A stretch of 64,000 nt of DNA, from NCBI GenBank assembly GCA_000961585.1, contig LADN01000054.1:20689-84688 (forward strand), written 5' to 3'. The notes beneath the pieces are model-generated. The model ran no database searches, was not told where the DNA came from, and was given only the letters and a program-made list of their open reading frames with translations. Position 1 is the stretch's first letter. The number at the start of each line of letters is the position of its first letter. This DNA comes from Peptococcaceae bacterium BRH_c4a. GTDB taxonomy: Bacteria > Bacillota > Desulfotomaculia > Desulfotomaculales > Desulfocucumaceae. The position numbers and the translations under genes were made by a program. This document shows positions 16,791-25,086 of the stretch, piece by piece.

Positions 16791-17306
16791 ATGAGCTTTC
16801 AATCAAGAAAAGGAGCTAAGAAAAAAAATCCTGAACAACCTGAAGGTAAATATATTGGTGGTGTTGATCCTCTAATTCCAATAATTCCAGGGCTTGAAGG
16901 TGTTGTTAAGCCCAAAATTGGAGCGACCGGGTTTGTAAGGGGCTCTGGAAAGGTTGGTTCTTTCAAGGGTATTAGAAGGGATATACTTCATGCAAAACGA
17001 TTAGCAATTGCTACAAGTTTAATTCGTTATGCTGCCAAAATTACCAGTAAAGGTCAAGTAACCATCCCTGCTGATGTCCGTAAGGCATTAAAGCTGGCTG
17101 AGGGTGACCAGATTGTATTTGAAGTGAAAGGCACACGTGCCAATATCCGTAAAATAACTGCCATAGATAAGCTGGCCATGGAAATAGGACCTCAGCTGAG
17201 AAAAGAGTTTCCCACCCCCAGGGACTTTGAAAATTATTTGAGGAATCACCGAAAAGAATTGTTTGAAAAGGTTTATGGTTCATCAAATGCTGAAGATAGC
17301 AATTGA
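16791..17306 (+). CDS. AbrB/MazE-like antitoxin with a long N-terminal extension
   Basis: A 171-residue protein whose SpoVT-AbrB DNA-binding domain lies at about 80-125 (AAKITSKGQVTIPADVRKALKLAEGDQIVFEV). Antitoxins of this type are usually only about 80 residues. Here a basic, glycine-rich extension precedes the domain (RKGAKKKNPEQPEGKYIGG, and GLEGVVKPKIGATGFVRGSG), for which I know no counterpart. ATG 16791 follows AAGGGGG, better spaced than the GTG at 16782. The gene overlaps the PIN-domain toxin gene by 20 bases, as in vapBC-type modules; it should repress the pair and neutralise the toxin. Confidence 0.82.
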   Translation: MSFQSRKGAKKKNPEQPEGKYIGGVDPLIPIIPGLEGVVKPKIGATGFVRGSGKVGSFKGIRRDILHAKRLAIATSLIRYAAKITSKGQVTIPADVRKALKLAEGDQIVFEVKGTRANIRKITAIDKLAMEIGPQLRKEFPTPRDFENYLRNHRKELFEKVYGSSNAEDSN

Positions 17307-17730
17307 TACTAATATTATATTTTCAGCTATAGTGTATCGGGGGAAAACACGTCAGTTATTGGGTTTGGCAGAAAATAATCAAATAAGACTGGGTATTCCA
17401 AAATATTGCGTTTTAGAAATTGAGTCTGTTTTTAAAGATAGGCTCGGGACTGATTGGGAGACCTATTTTCGAAACCTAACGGACTGGTCTGATGTATATT
17501 CAGAATTACTTCCAAAGCCAAGAAATAAGGTTGTCAATCAATATAAGGACTGCACCAGAGATGTTTTCGATACTCCAGTAATTGCTTCTGTGGTGGCTTG
17601 GCAACCGGATTATTTCGTCGGCACTGATAAGGGTTATATTAAGGAGGAAGTAGAAAAGTATGTGAGAATAGCTTCCGTTTCTGAAATACTAGCTCTTTTC
17701 GATGCGAAAGATGGACAAGCCAAGGGCTAA
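17287..17730 (+). CDS. PIN-domain toxin (putative ribonuclease)
   Basis: A 147-residue PIN protein. The first acidic residue is in IAIDTNIIFSAIV, the next in LEIESVF, and the last pair in CTRDVFDTPVIASVVAW and FVGTDKGYI, matching the acidic cluster of the COG1569-like branch of PIN nucleases. It probably cleaves RNA in a Mg-dependent way when freed from the antitoxin. ATG 17287 lies inside the end of the antitoxin gene, indicating translational coupling. An inverted repeat that may end the transcript lies at 17798-17824. Confidence 0.85.
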   Translation: MLKIAIDTNIIFSAIVYRGKTRQLLGLAENNQIRLGIPKYCVLEIESVFKDRLGTDWETYFRNLTDWSDVYSELLPKPRNKVVNQYKDCTRDVFDTPVIASVVAWQPDYFVGTDKGYIKEEVEKYVRIASVSEILALFDAKDGQAKG

Positions 17731-17797
17731 ACAAAGAACCGGGGGTTTTTTGCCCCATCCCATAGGGACATAATGTGAACCGTGGGTAGTTTGGTGA

Positions 17798-17824
17798 GGC
17801 AGACAGCAGATTAAGCTGTCTGCC
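17798..17824 (+). terminator. Candidate terminator after the toxin-antitoxin pair
   Basis: GGCAGACAGC and GCTGTCTGCC form a 10-bp stem with a seven-base loop, followed by TTTGCCG. The T-run is short. Confidence 0.55.
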
Positions 17825-18010
17825 TTTGCCGTTGTCCGGTTATTTTCTCGGCTTCCTCGGCATCTTGCGGAGATAGCTACATATATTTCTCTATATCTGC
17901 TTATATGTCGAATAGATGTAAACTAATTCTTTACAAATGCGTAAAATATATTGTAAAACGCATGCAGATTTTGGTATAATAAGTTAAAACTTATAAAATG
18001 GGTGGCGAAT

Positions 18011-18244
18011 ATGAGAGTAAGTTATAAAAAATTATGGAAGCTCCTTATTGACAGAGACATGAAAAAGAAGGATTTGCAGTTGGCAGCCGGATTAAGTTCA
18101 ACCACCATTGCCAAGCTCTCAAATCATGAGAATGTCAGCATGGAGGTCTTGATAAAGGTATGTACCATTCTCGGCGTTGATTTCGGCGATATCATGGAGT
18201 TGGTTCCAGACCTGCAGGACAACACAAAACAAGATAACATATAG
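18011..18244 (+). CDS. Small XRE-type HTH regulator
   Basis: A 77-residue Cro/CI-type regulator. The HTH covers residues 15-60 (DRDMKKKDLQLAAGLSSTTI, AKLSNHENVSMEVLIKVC), and the protein ends in an acidic tail, typical of the YozG-like small regulators. ATG 18011 with GGGTGG six bases upstream is preferred over GTG 18002. It is the first gene of the degraded defence region, where such regulators often control restriction loci. Confidence 0.8.
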   Translation: MRVSYKKLWKLLIDRDMKKKDLQLAAGLSSTTIAKLSNHENVSMEVLIKVCTILGVDFGDIMELVPDLQDNTKQDNI

Positions 18245-18262
18245 CCATCAAAGGAGCGTAGT

Positions 18263-18787
18263 ATGGAGATTTTCGATAATATAACAAAAACGGTGAAGGA
18301 TGATTTGACGGTCACAATCGAAAAGGGCAGCCGCCTTTCGATTGCTGCTGCTTGTTTTTCCATATACGCATACCAGGTCTTGAAGAAACAGTTTGACCAA
18401 ATTGATGAGCTTCGTTTCATTTTTACATCGCCTGCCTTTGTCACCGAAAAAGCGCCTAAAGAAAAACGCGAATTTTATATCCCCCGCCTCAACCGCGAGC
18501 GCAGTCTATACGGAACAGAGTTTGAAGTGAAGCTGCGCAACGAATTGACACAGAAGGCAATCGCCCGAGAATGCGCTGATTGGATCAGGAAAAAGGTTAC
18601 GTTTAAATCAAATACCACGCCGGAGAACATGGGCGGTATAAATAAAAAGATTGCAGAAAAAAGAAAGAAACGTGCCGATACAGCCGTTAAGCTCCAACGG
18701 GAAGAGGCCGCTGAAACTCAAAAGACAAACAAGGCGCAGCAGGCAATACAAAACGGTTATGAACGGCGGAGTAAAGGTGTGGTATGA
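18263..18787 (+). pseudogene. N-terminal PLD-like fragment of a defence helicase
   Basis: The first ~115 residues (MEIFDNITKTVKDDLTVTIE, LSIAAACFSIYAYQ, FTSPAFVTEKAPKEKREFYI, NERSLYGTEF-like segment RERSLYGTEFEVKLRNELTQ) match the N-terminus of long SNF2/DEAD helicases that begin with a phospholipase-D-like domain and sit beside restriction systems. Full members exceed 900 residues; this one stops at 174. After residue 120 the sequence changes to a Lys/Arg/Glu-rich stretch ending at a TGA. The helicase core is missing, so a deletion has probably joined unrelated DNA here. Either a short PLD-only product or, more likely, a pseudogene. Confidence 0.65.
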
Positions 18788-19010
18788 CGCACTCAGCATT
18801 GGATGGGGCGATAGCCTGCGAGCCAAGATAGATGATGGCTTGAAAAAATCGAAATTTGGTATAGTCGTTCTTTCAAAAGACTATATTCGCAAAGCCTTGA
18901 ATACTTCAATGTTCTCTGTACAAGAAATTGCGAATGAACTTATAAAGATATTGCCTGGCACCAGTAATACTGAGGCAGCAGAAGAAATGGAGGATATATC
19001 AAATGGATAA
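18759..19010 (+). pseudogene. TIR-domain fragment
   Basis: In a frame different from the preceding fragment, VWYDALSIGWGDSLRAKIDD followed by GLKKSKFGIVVLSKDYIRK is a clear TIR-domain segment: the box with the WGDSL helix and the VVLSKDY strand. The first strand of the domain and the rest of the protein are missing. After LSKDYIRK the sequence passes into an unrelated tail that ends just inside the mod start. TIR proteins in bacterial defence cleave NAD or make signalling nucleotides; this remnant lacks a complete active site. It supports a chimeric, deleted defence island. Confidence 0.65.
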
Positions 19011-19824
19011 AATGCGTTTTGAATCGGCGGATCTGACTACCGCAAATATTGATAAGATAGCGGAGCTTTTCCCCGGAGTCGTTACTGAAGGAAAAGTAAA
19101 TTTTGATCTGCTCCGTTCCCTGCTGGGCGATGAGGTGTATGGCGATGAAGCCTATGAATTTACCTGGGTGGGCAAAAGAACCGCCATTGCCGAGGCCGGA
19201 AGGCCTATTCGCAAGACGCTGCGCCCTTGCGTGGAAGAAAGCAAAAACTGGGACACCACCGAAAACCTTTACATAGAGGGCGATAACCTCGATGTGCTGA
19301 AGCTGTTGCAGGAGAGCTATCTCGGCAAGGTGAAGATGATTTACATAGATCCGCCATACAATACGGGCAATGATTTTGTTTACCGTGACAATTTCACGCA
19401 GGACAAAGACGAGTATGACGAAGAAGCGGGCGTATATGACGAGGATGGTGACCGCCTGTTCCGCAACACCGAAAGTAACGGGCGTTTTCATTCCGACTGG
19501 TGCAGCATGATGTATCCGCGCCTTGTGTTAGCGAGGAATTTGCTGCGGAATGCTGAATTAAAAGAACAAGGACGGCTAGAATTAGGTAATTCCGAATTAC
19601 GCATTCCGAATTCCGAATTATTCACCCTCCACACCTACAACGACGGCGACCTTATCGCCTGCTTTGACCACCACATCAGTAACGAGGTGGTCAAGGAAAT
19701 TGCCAAGCGCCAGCCTCTGCGCGCCGTGTTCAGGGACAGTGGCTTTACCAGCTCGCCCGAAAAAATCAATGTGGAGGAGATTTTTAAATTATTGACTCCG
19801 AACACGAGTGTGAGGGTGATCTGA
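19003..19824 (+). pseudogene. mod: Type III restriction-modification methyltransferase, internally deleted
   Basis: The frame is open for 273 residues but covers only the two ends of a Mod subunit. Residues 1-185 contain the N-terminal region and the catalytic IYIDPPYNTGNDFVY (DPPY motif IV) up to YPRLVLARNLLR. The conserved continuation expected there is missing and is replaced by ELKEQGRLELGNSELRIPNS, encoded by a degenerate AATTCCGAATT repeat tract. The last ~67 residues (TLHTYNDGDLIACFD ... NVEEIFKLLTPNTSVRVI) are the normal C-terminus. The AdoMet-binding FxGxG motif and the target-recognition domain are absent, so methylation is unlikely. The frame is kept across the junction. Confidence 0.78.
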
Positions 19825-19825
19825 T

Positions 19826-20845
19826 ATGAAGCAGGAAGATAAAATCATTTTATATACGACAGCCAGCGGCAATGTAGCCGTATCGGTGCGCTTTGAAGAC
19901 GAAAACTTTTGGATTACGCAAAAAGCCATTGCAGAGCTGTTTGACGTACAAGTGCCGGCGATAACAAAACACTTGAAGAATATCTACGATGAGGAAGAAT
20001 TGACTCGCGAAGCAACTGTTTCCAAAAAGGAAATAGTTCAAATAGAAGGCAGCCGCGAGGTTTCCCGACTGGTGGATTTCTATAATCTCGATGCGATTAT
20101 TGCGGTTGGGTACCGCATCAACTCAAAAAAAGCGATGCGTTTCCGCCAATGGGCGACCGAAACGCTGCATGAATACATCCAAAAGGGCTTTGTTTTGAAC
20201 AACGAATTACTGAAGAACGGCAAACCTTTCGGCAAGGATTATTTTGACGAGTTGCTGGAGCGTATCCGTGAGATACGCTCCAGCGAACGGAGAGCCTACC
20301 AGAAGATTGCCGATGTGTTTGAGCAATGTAGTTACGACTATGACAAAAACAGCAACCTGACACGAGAGTTTTATACCTTTGTGCAGAACAAGCTCCACTA
20401 TGCCATAACCGGAAAGACCGCTGCCGAGCTGATTGCCGAGCGGGTCAGCCTTGGGCATCCCACAATGGGGCTCACCACATGGAAAGCGGCTCCGGACGGC
20501 AAAATTATAAAACGAGATGTTGTTATCGCAAAAAACTATCTCAACGAAAAGGAGCTTTCTCGGTTGAACCGAATTGTGACCATGTTCATCGACTATGCTG
20601 AGTTAATGGCGGAGGATGAAGTGCCGATGAGCATGGCGGACTGGTTGCGCGAAACAGATAATTTCTTGCTGAATAACCGCCGGAAAGTCCTTGAAGGCAA
20701 AGGCACGGTTTCCCATGAGGATGCGGTTAAAAAGGCGGAAGATATATACGGGCAGTTCCGCATTCAGCAAGACAGGGATTATATTTCGCAATTCGATATA
20801 GAAATGTCAAAATACTTAAAGGGCGAGGGAGGCAAAGACAAATGA
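19826..20845 (+). CDS. RhuM-family protein (Fic/virulence-associated type)
   Basis: A 339-residue member of the RhuM family, often found between mod and res genes of type III and inside type I restriction loci. Hallmarks are ENFWITQKAIAELFDVQVPA with HLKNIYDEEEL near the start, and YNLDAIIAVGYRINSKKAMRFRQWAT cut into its two conserved boxes, then ERRAYQKIADVFEQCS. The second half contains the TFVQNKLHYAITGKTAAELI segment. The family is described as virulence RhuM from Salmonella SPI-3; its biochemical role is not settled. It appears intact although both flanking genes are broken. It overlaps res by four bases. Confidence 0.87.
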   Translation: MKQEDKIILYTTASGNVAVSVRFEDENFWITQKAIAELFDVQVPAITKHLKNIYDEEELTREATVSKKEIVQIEGSREVSRLVDFYNLDAIIAVGYRINSKKAMRFRQWATETLHEYIQKGFVLNNELLKNGKPFGKDYFDELLERIREIRSSERRAYQKIADVFEQCSYDYDKNSNLTREFYTFVQNKLHYAITGKTAAELIAERVSLGHPTMGLTTWKAAPDGKIIKRDVVIAKNYLNEKELSRLNRIVTMFIDYAELMAEDEVPMSMADWLRETDNFLLNNRRKVLEGKGTVSHEDAVKKAEDIYGQFRIQQDRDYISQFDIEMSKYLKGEGGKDK

Positions 20846-21860
20846 AACTGCAATTCAAGCACCAGAAATTCCAGGCGGATGCGGCAAAGGCCGTGTGCGA
20901 TGTGTTTGCCGGACAGCCCTACCTCACGCCCAGCTATATGATGGACAAGGGTTATATAAAAAACGAACAGATAACCCTCTATGAAGCGGAACGCTTCACC
21001 GGGTTTGGCAATTCCAGGCTTGTGCCGGAATTGAACGACGGGGTTATCCTCGAAAATATCAACAAAATTCAGCGCAGCAACCAGATTGAGCCTTCCAGGC
21101 AATTGGAGGGGCGGTATAACCTGACCGTGGAAAATGAAGTGGCGGTCTATGTTAAGCTGCCGAACGGCTTTTTCATCGTTAAGGAAAGTATATGCCATAT
21201 TAAAGTATTAAAGTACTAAATCGCCAAAGCATTTTTATGTAGCCCAGAGTTTTTCTGGGGTCGCTCCGGGGTCACTTGAGGGTCGCTGCATTGTCGCTAA
21301 TGGGTAGGTGGAGCGATTTAAGTCCGGCCTGCATAACCTCCTGCTGCAACTGTCTCTAAACTCGGTCGCCAACGGAATGCCGACCGCCTCCAACGCCGCG
21401 TCCTTGCGTCGATTCCGGCTTCCGGCTGCGTCCTGCAGCCGGCTCGGCATTCCGTAGGCTCGGTCGTTAAGAGACAGTAGCATCCTCCGGTACATTCCGC
21501 ACGGACTTAAATCACTCCCCCTCACTGCATGTCGCTTGAGGGTCACGCTTGCTTTTTCTGGCTTCTGGCTTCTGGCTTCCGCCGTCTACAAGACGGCAAC
21601 GCCCGTCAGGGCGTTTTTTCATCAGCACGCCGGTCGGAAAATATAACCCCGACTGGGCGATAGCTTTTCACGAGGGCAAGGTGAAGCACATCTACTTCGT
21701 TGCCGAGACAAAAGGCTCCATGTCCACCATGCAGCTGCGTATGGTCGAGGAAGCAAAAATTCATTGCGCCCGTGAGCATTTTAAGGCCATCAGCACAGAT
21801 TCTGTAGTGTATGACGTAGTGGACAGTTATGCGGCCTTATTGGATAAGGTAATGAGTTGA
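20842..21860 (+). pseudogene. res: Type III restriction enzyme Res, deleted and interrupted by a mobile repeat
   Basis: The N-terminal ~95 residues (MKLQFKHQKFQADAAKAVCD ... NDGVILENINKIQ ... GRYNLTVE) are a normal Res start. The sequence then jumps, exactly where Walker A should follow, to the C-terminal region VYVKLPNGFFI; the whole helicase core is gone. The frame is cut again by the repeat at 21178-21614 and resumes at 21624 with [24 protein letters not shown] (nuclease motif) and [12 protein letters not shown] to the stop at 21860. Removing the repeat and one flank copy joins FFI to STPV in frame. No restriction activity is possible. Confidence 0.88.
21178..21614 (+). mobile_element. Structured mobile repeat, copy 2 (inserted in res)
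   Basis: A complete copy of about 437 bases beginning GTTAAGGAAAGTATATGCCA. TTTTTCATC occurs at both edges (21169-21177 and 21615-21623), and deletion of the element plus one copy restores the res frame, which proves insertion. Internal arms pair over a long distance: GATTTAAGTCC / GGACTTAAATC, CTGTCTCT / AGAGACAG and CGGAATGCCGA / TCGGCATTCCG. The right end carries AGACGGC and a terminator-like CGCCC-GTCA-GGGCG hairpin before a T-run. It encodes no protein and has no terminal inverted repeats, so any transposase acts in trans. Confidence 0.85.
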
Positions 21861-22037
21861 TTTACTGCATGGACTATTGGTATTGTTGGGTAGCGGCATC
21901 CTTGGCTGCTTCGAATTTGATTTTTTCCTGAATATCGACACAAAATTAGGCGCTGCTTTCGGCTATATAAAAAGCCCGGATACGAATTACGTTTTATTAG
22001 GATGCGGAATTGTTCTCATTGGACATGCTTGATGTGC

Positions 22038-22079
22038 AAAAGATAGGCACTATCCCTTGCGGGACAGTGCCTATCTTTT
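22038..22079. terminator. Bidirectional terminator at the end of the nuo operon
   Basis: AAAAGATAGGCACTATCCC and GGGACAGTGCCTATCTTTT pair over 19 positions with one mismatch and a four-base loop. It lies 40 bases past the nuoN stop and has T-runs in both readings. Confidence 0.85.
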
Positions 22080-22119
22080 CGCTTTTCCGTATCGGTTCGG
22101 GGTATGGTTCGTCTGGTAT

Positions 22120-23568
22120 TTAATGGGTAATGAAGAACGAGTGGGCGGCTGTGTTTACCACCTCCGCCAAGGGCCCCGGGTATATGCCCAGGAACAGTGT
22201 GACCGCCATGGCCAGCACCAGGGTAATGGTGACCGGGCCGCTGACGGTTAGGGGAGATTTGTCGACGGGTTCATCCCTGTACATTACCAGAGCCACCCTC
22301 AGGTAGTAATAAACCGACACCATGCTCATCACCAGGCCGATGAAAACCAGCCACAGGTAGTCGTCAACTATGGTGGCGAACAGGTAGAATTTGCCCACGA
22401 AGCCGGCCAAGGGCGGTATGCCGGCCATGGAAAGCATGGCCACCAACATAACCGCCGCCATCAGCGGAGAACGCTGGGCCAGTCCTTTATAGTCCTTTAT
22501 TTCATCGCTGCCGGTGGCATTGTAGAAGTAGGCGGCTACCGTAAAGGCGCCCACCGTGGCGAAGACATAGAGGAACCCGTAGAACATGATACCCTTGATT
22601 CCGGCCTCGGAAGCCGCCACCAGTCCCACCAGGATGTATCCGGCCTGGGCAATGCTGGAGTATGCCAAAAGCCTCTTGATGTTGGTCTGGGGTATGGCTG
22701 CCAGGTTGCCCACTATAATGGTGACCGCCGCCAGGAGGGCCAAAACCATCTCCCAGTTTAGCTGTATTCCCGGCATTCCCAGCATGAAGATCCTGACCAG
22801 AACCGCAAAGGACGCGGCCTTGGATCCCACTGCCAGGAAAGCTGTGACCGGTGTGGGCGCCCCCTCGTAAATATCAGGTGACCACATGTGGAAGGGAACT
22901 GCGGAAATCTTGAATCCAAGCCCTGCCACCAGCATAACCAGACCCAGCATCAGCAGAGGGAGAGATTCCTTCAGAGCCAGCACCTTACCCACTTCCGAGA
23001 TAACCACCGTTCCGGTGAGTCCGTAAATCAGGCTTAAGCCGTAAAGCAGCACGGCAGAAGACATTCCTGCCAGCAGAACGTATTTCATCCCCGCTTCCAG
23101 GGACTTGGACTCGGTGCGGCGGAAGCATACCAGGATGATAAAGGCTATGGTCATGAGCTCCAGGCCCAGGTACAGGGTCATGAAGTCACCGGCCGAGGCC
23201 ATCACCATCATTCCCAGGGTGGCAAACAGCACCAGGCTGTAATACTCGCTCTGCCCGCCCAGGTGTTTGTCCACGTACCTCATTGATCCCAGCACCACCA
23301 TAAAGGCGGCTGACAGGAATGTTATTTTGAAGAACTGGGCGTACTGGTCGACGATGTACAGACCCCCGTACAGGTTGCCCTGCTTGCCCCAGCCCATCAA
23401 TACCAGACCCATAACCCCCAGTATCGAAAGGGCGGTGAACCAGCCCAGGCCGTGACGGGACTCCCTGGGAACAATCAGCCCCATTATAAGCACCATCAAC
23501 CCCAGTACCGCCATGGCGATTTCAGGAACTATAAGCGTAAAATCCGGCAACTGCATCTGCATTTGCAT
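22120..23568 (-). CDS. nuoN: NADH-quinone oxidoreductase subunit N
   Basis: A 482-residue membrane subunit of complex I, one of three antiporter-like proton channels (with L and M). About 14 transmembrane helices are visible. The conserved channel segments are present: a TLYLGLELMTIAF glutamate helix, KYVLLAGMSSAVLLYG, and SPDIYEGAPTPVTAFLAVGSKAASF with the broken helix and lysine. It is last in the operon, immediately after nuoM with no gap, and is followed by a strong terminator. Confidence 0.96.
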   Translation of the reverse strand: MQMQMQLPDFTLIVPEIAMAVLGLMVLIMGLIVPRESRHGLGWFTALSILGVMGLVLMGWGKQGNLYGGLYIVDQYAQFFKITFLSAAFMVVLGSMRYVDKHLGGQSEYYSLVLFATLGMMVMASAGDFMTLYLGLELMTIAFIILVCFRRTESKSLEAGMKYVLLAGMSSAVLLYGLSLIYGLTGTVVISEVGKVLALKESLPLLMLGLVMLVAGLGFKISAVPFHMWSPDIYEGAPTPVTAFLAVGSKAASFAVLVRIFMLGMPGIQLNWEMVLALLAAVTIIVGNLAAIPQTNIKRLLAYSSIAQAGYILVGLVAASEAGIKGIMFYGFLYVFATVGAFTVAAYFYNATGSDEIKDYKGLAQRSPLMAAVMLVAMLSMAGIPPLAGFVGKFYLFATIVDDYLWLVFIGLVMSMVSVYYYLRVALVMYRDEPVDKSPLTVSGPVTITLVLAMAVTLFLGIYPGPLAEVVNTAAHSFFITH

Positions 23569-25086
23569 TTATAACACACCCCCTATCTTCAGGGCGCCTT
23601 CAATGTGTGTCATGAGCTTGGTGGCGCCGCTGTTGATCATGTCAAACAACAGGGAGGGCATCAGTCCGCCAACCACCAGAACCGTTCCCAACACCACAAG
23701 GGGTACCATCTCCGGTCCGTGTATATCCTCCAGGTGGCCGTATTCCGGCCTGGGGGGGCCAAACAGGGTATTTGCCCCGGCCCTCAGAACATACAGGGCG
23801 GTGATGATGATGCCGGCGATACCTACGACAGCCAGGCCGCCGTACACCTGGAAGGCCGCCACAAAGATGGTGAACTCAGGAATAAAGGTGACCAGGCCGG
23901 GGAGGCCCAGAGAAGCCATGGCGGCCAGCATGAAGGCCACCGCCAGCCTGGGTGTCTGCCGGGCCAGTCCGCCCATGTCCGGAATCCAGCGGGTATGGGT
24001 TTTTTCGTAAATAAAACCAATGGTTGAGAAGAACAGGGCCGCCATTACGCCGTGGGCGAACATGTTGGCCACCGCTCCGTTGATGCCTATGACGTTTAAG
24101 GACCCTATGGCCAGCATCACATAACCCATGTGCGACACCGAGGAGTATCCCACAACATATTTAAGGTCTTTCTGGGCCAGGGCTGCGAAGGCCGCATAGG
24201 TCACACCGGCAACCCCCAGCACCGCCATGTAGGGCGCCCAGAACTTTGCCCCCAGGGGCAGGAAGAACAGAGCTATTTTCACCAGCCCGTACCCTCCTAT
24301 TTTCTTCAAAACGCCGGCGTGGATCATTGACACCGCCGTGGGCGCCCCGGCGTAACCGTCGGGCGACCAGGAGTGGAAGGGCCACATGGAAATCAGCGAT
24401 CCGAATCCGAAGAGCATCAGGCCGAAAAGCCATATCTGGTCAAAGGAGCTTAGTTTTATGCCGGCCTCGGCCAGCCTGGTGAAGCTCATATCCGGCTGTC
24501 CCAGAATGGCCGTTGATTTTACAAACAGGGCGATGACACCCACCAGCAGGAAGGCCGACCCTATCAAAAGGTAGATGGTCAGCTTCATACCGGCGTATTC
24601 CTTGGTCACCCGCTTGGAGCTGCCCCATATGACCACCATGATGTAGATGGGGATTACCACTACTTCGTAGAACAGCAGGAAGATAAACAGGTCGTGGGCC
24701 ATAAAGGTGCCCATGACACCGGTTATCAGCAGGCAGAGCAGTATGAAAAACTCCCGGGGGCGGCTGTTCACGTTCCAGGAGGCGAATACCGCCGAAAACC
24801 CTATGAGGTTGGTGAGCAGCAGCATGGGCAGGCTAATGCCGTCCACCGCCATAAAGTAGGTTACTCCCAGGTCTTTGATCCAGGGGATCCGCTCCACAAA
24901 CTGGAGGCCTCCCAGGTTCTGGTCGTATGCGAAATACACGTACAGGGAAAGCGCCATGGATATGAAGGTGCCCACGGCAGCCAGACATTTGATCAGCTTG
25001 CCCTCATCCCTGGGGATGAAGATCATGAACAGCGCTGCCGCTACGGGCGCCAGAAGTATTGCCGTTAGAAAAGGAAAGCCGCTCAT
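23569..25086 (-). CDS. nuoM: NADH-quinone oxidoreductase subunit M
   Basis: A 505-residue antiporter-like membrane subunit. LFIFLLFYEVVVIPIYIMV holds the conserved glutamate of helix 5, and the channel lysines lie in MKLTIYLLIGSAFLL and in WSPDGYAGAPTAVSMIHAGV with its following LKKIGGYG. About 14 helices are predicted by eye. It ends exactly where nuoN begins and overlaps the nuoL stop by one base, indicating a tightly coupled operon. It should form the middle proton channel of the membrane arm. Confidence 0.96.
   Translation of the reverse strand: MSGFPFLTAILLAPVAAALFMIFIPRDEGKLIKCLAAVGTFISMALSLYVYFAYDQNLGGLQFVERIPWIKDLGVTYFMAVDGISLPMLLLTNLIGFSAVFASWNVNSRPREFFILLCLLITGVMGTFMAHDLFIFLLFYEVVVIPIYIMVVIWGSSKRVTKEYAGMKLTIYLLIGSAFLLVGVIALFVKSTAILGQPDMSFTRLAEAGIKLSSFDQIWLFGLMLFGFGSLISMWPFHSWSPDGYAGAPTAVSMIHAGVLKKIGGYGLVKIALFFLPLGAKFWAPYMAVLGVAGVTYAAFAALAQKDLKYVVGYSSVSHMGYVMLAIGSLNVIGINGAVANMFAHGVMAALFFSTIGFIYEKTHTRWIPDMGGLARQTPRLAVAFMLAAMASLGLPGLVTFIPEFTIFVAAFQVYGGLAVVGIAGIIITALYVLRAGANTLFGPPRPEYGHLEDIHGPEMVPLVVLGTVLVVGGLMPSLLFDMINSGATKLMTHIEGALKIGGVL

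Noticed and set aside
18651..18758. Upstream part of the open frame preceding the TIR fragment
   Set aside because: It is the shadow of the PLD-fragment gene in another frame; only the part from 18759 resembles a TIR domain.
21178..21614. Interpretation of the res insert as a classic MITE with terminal inverted repeats
   Set aside because: Its two ends (GTTAAGG... and ...GTCAGGGCG) are not inverted repeats of each other, so a standard DDE-transposase MITE is not supported.
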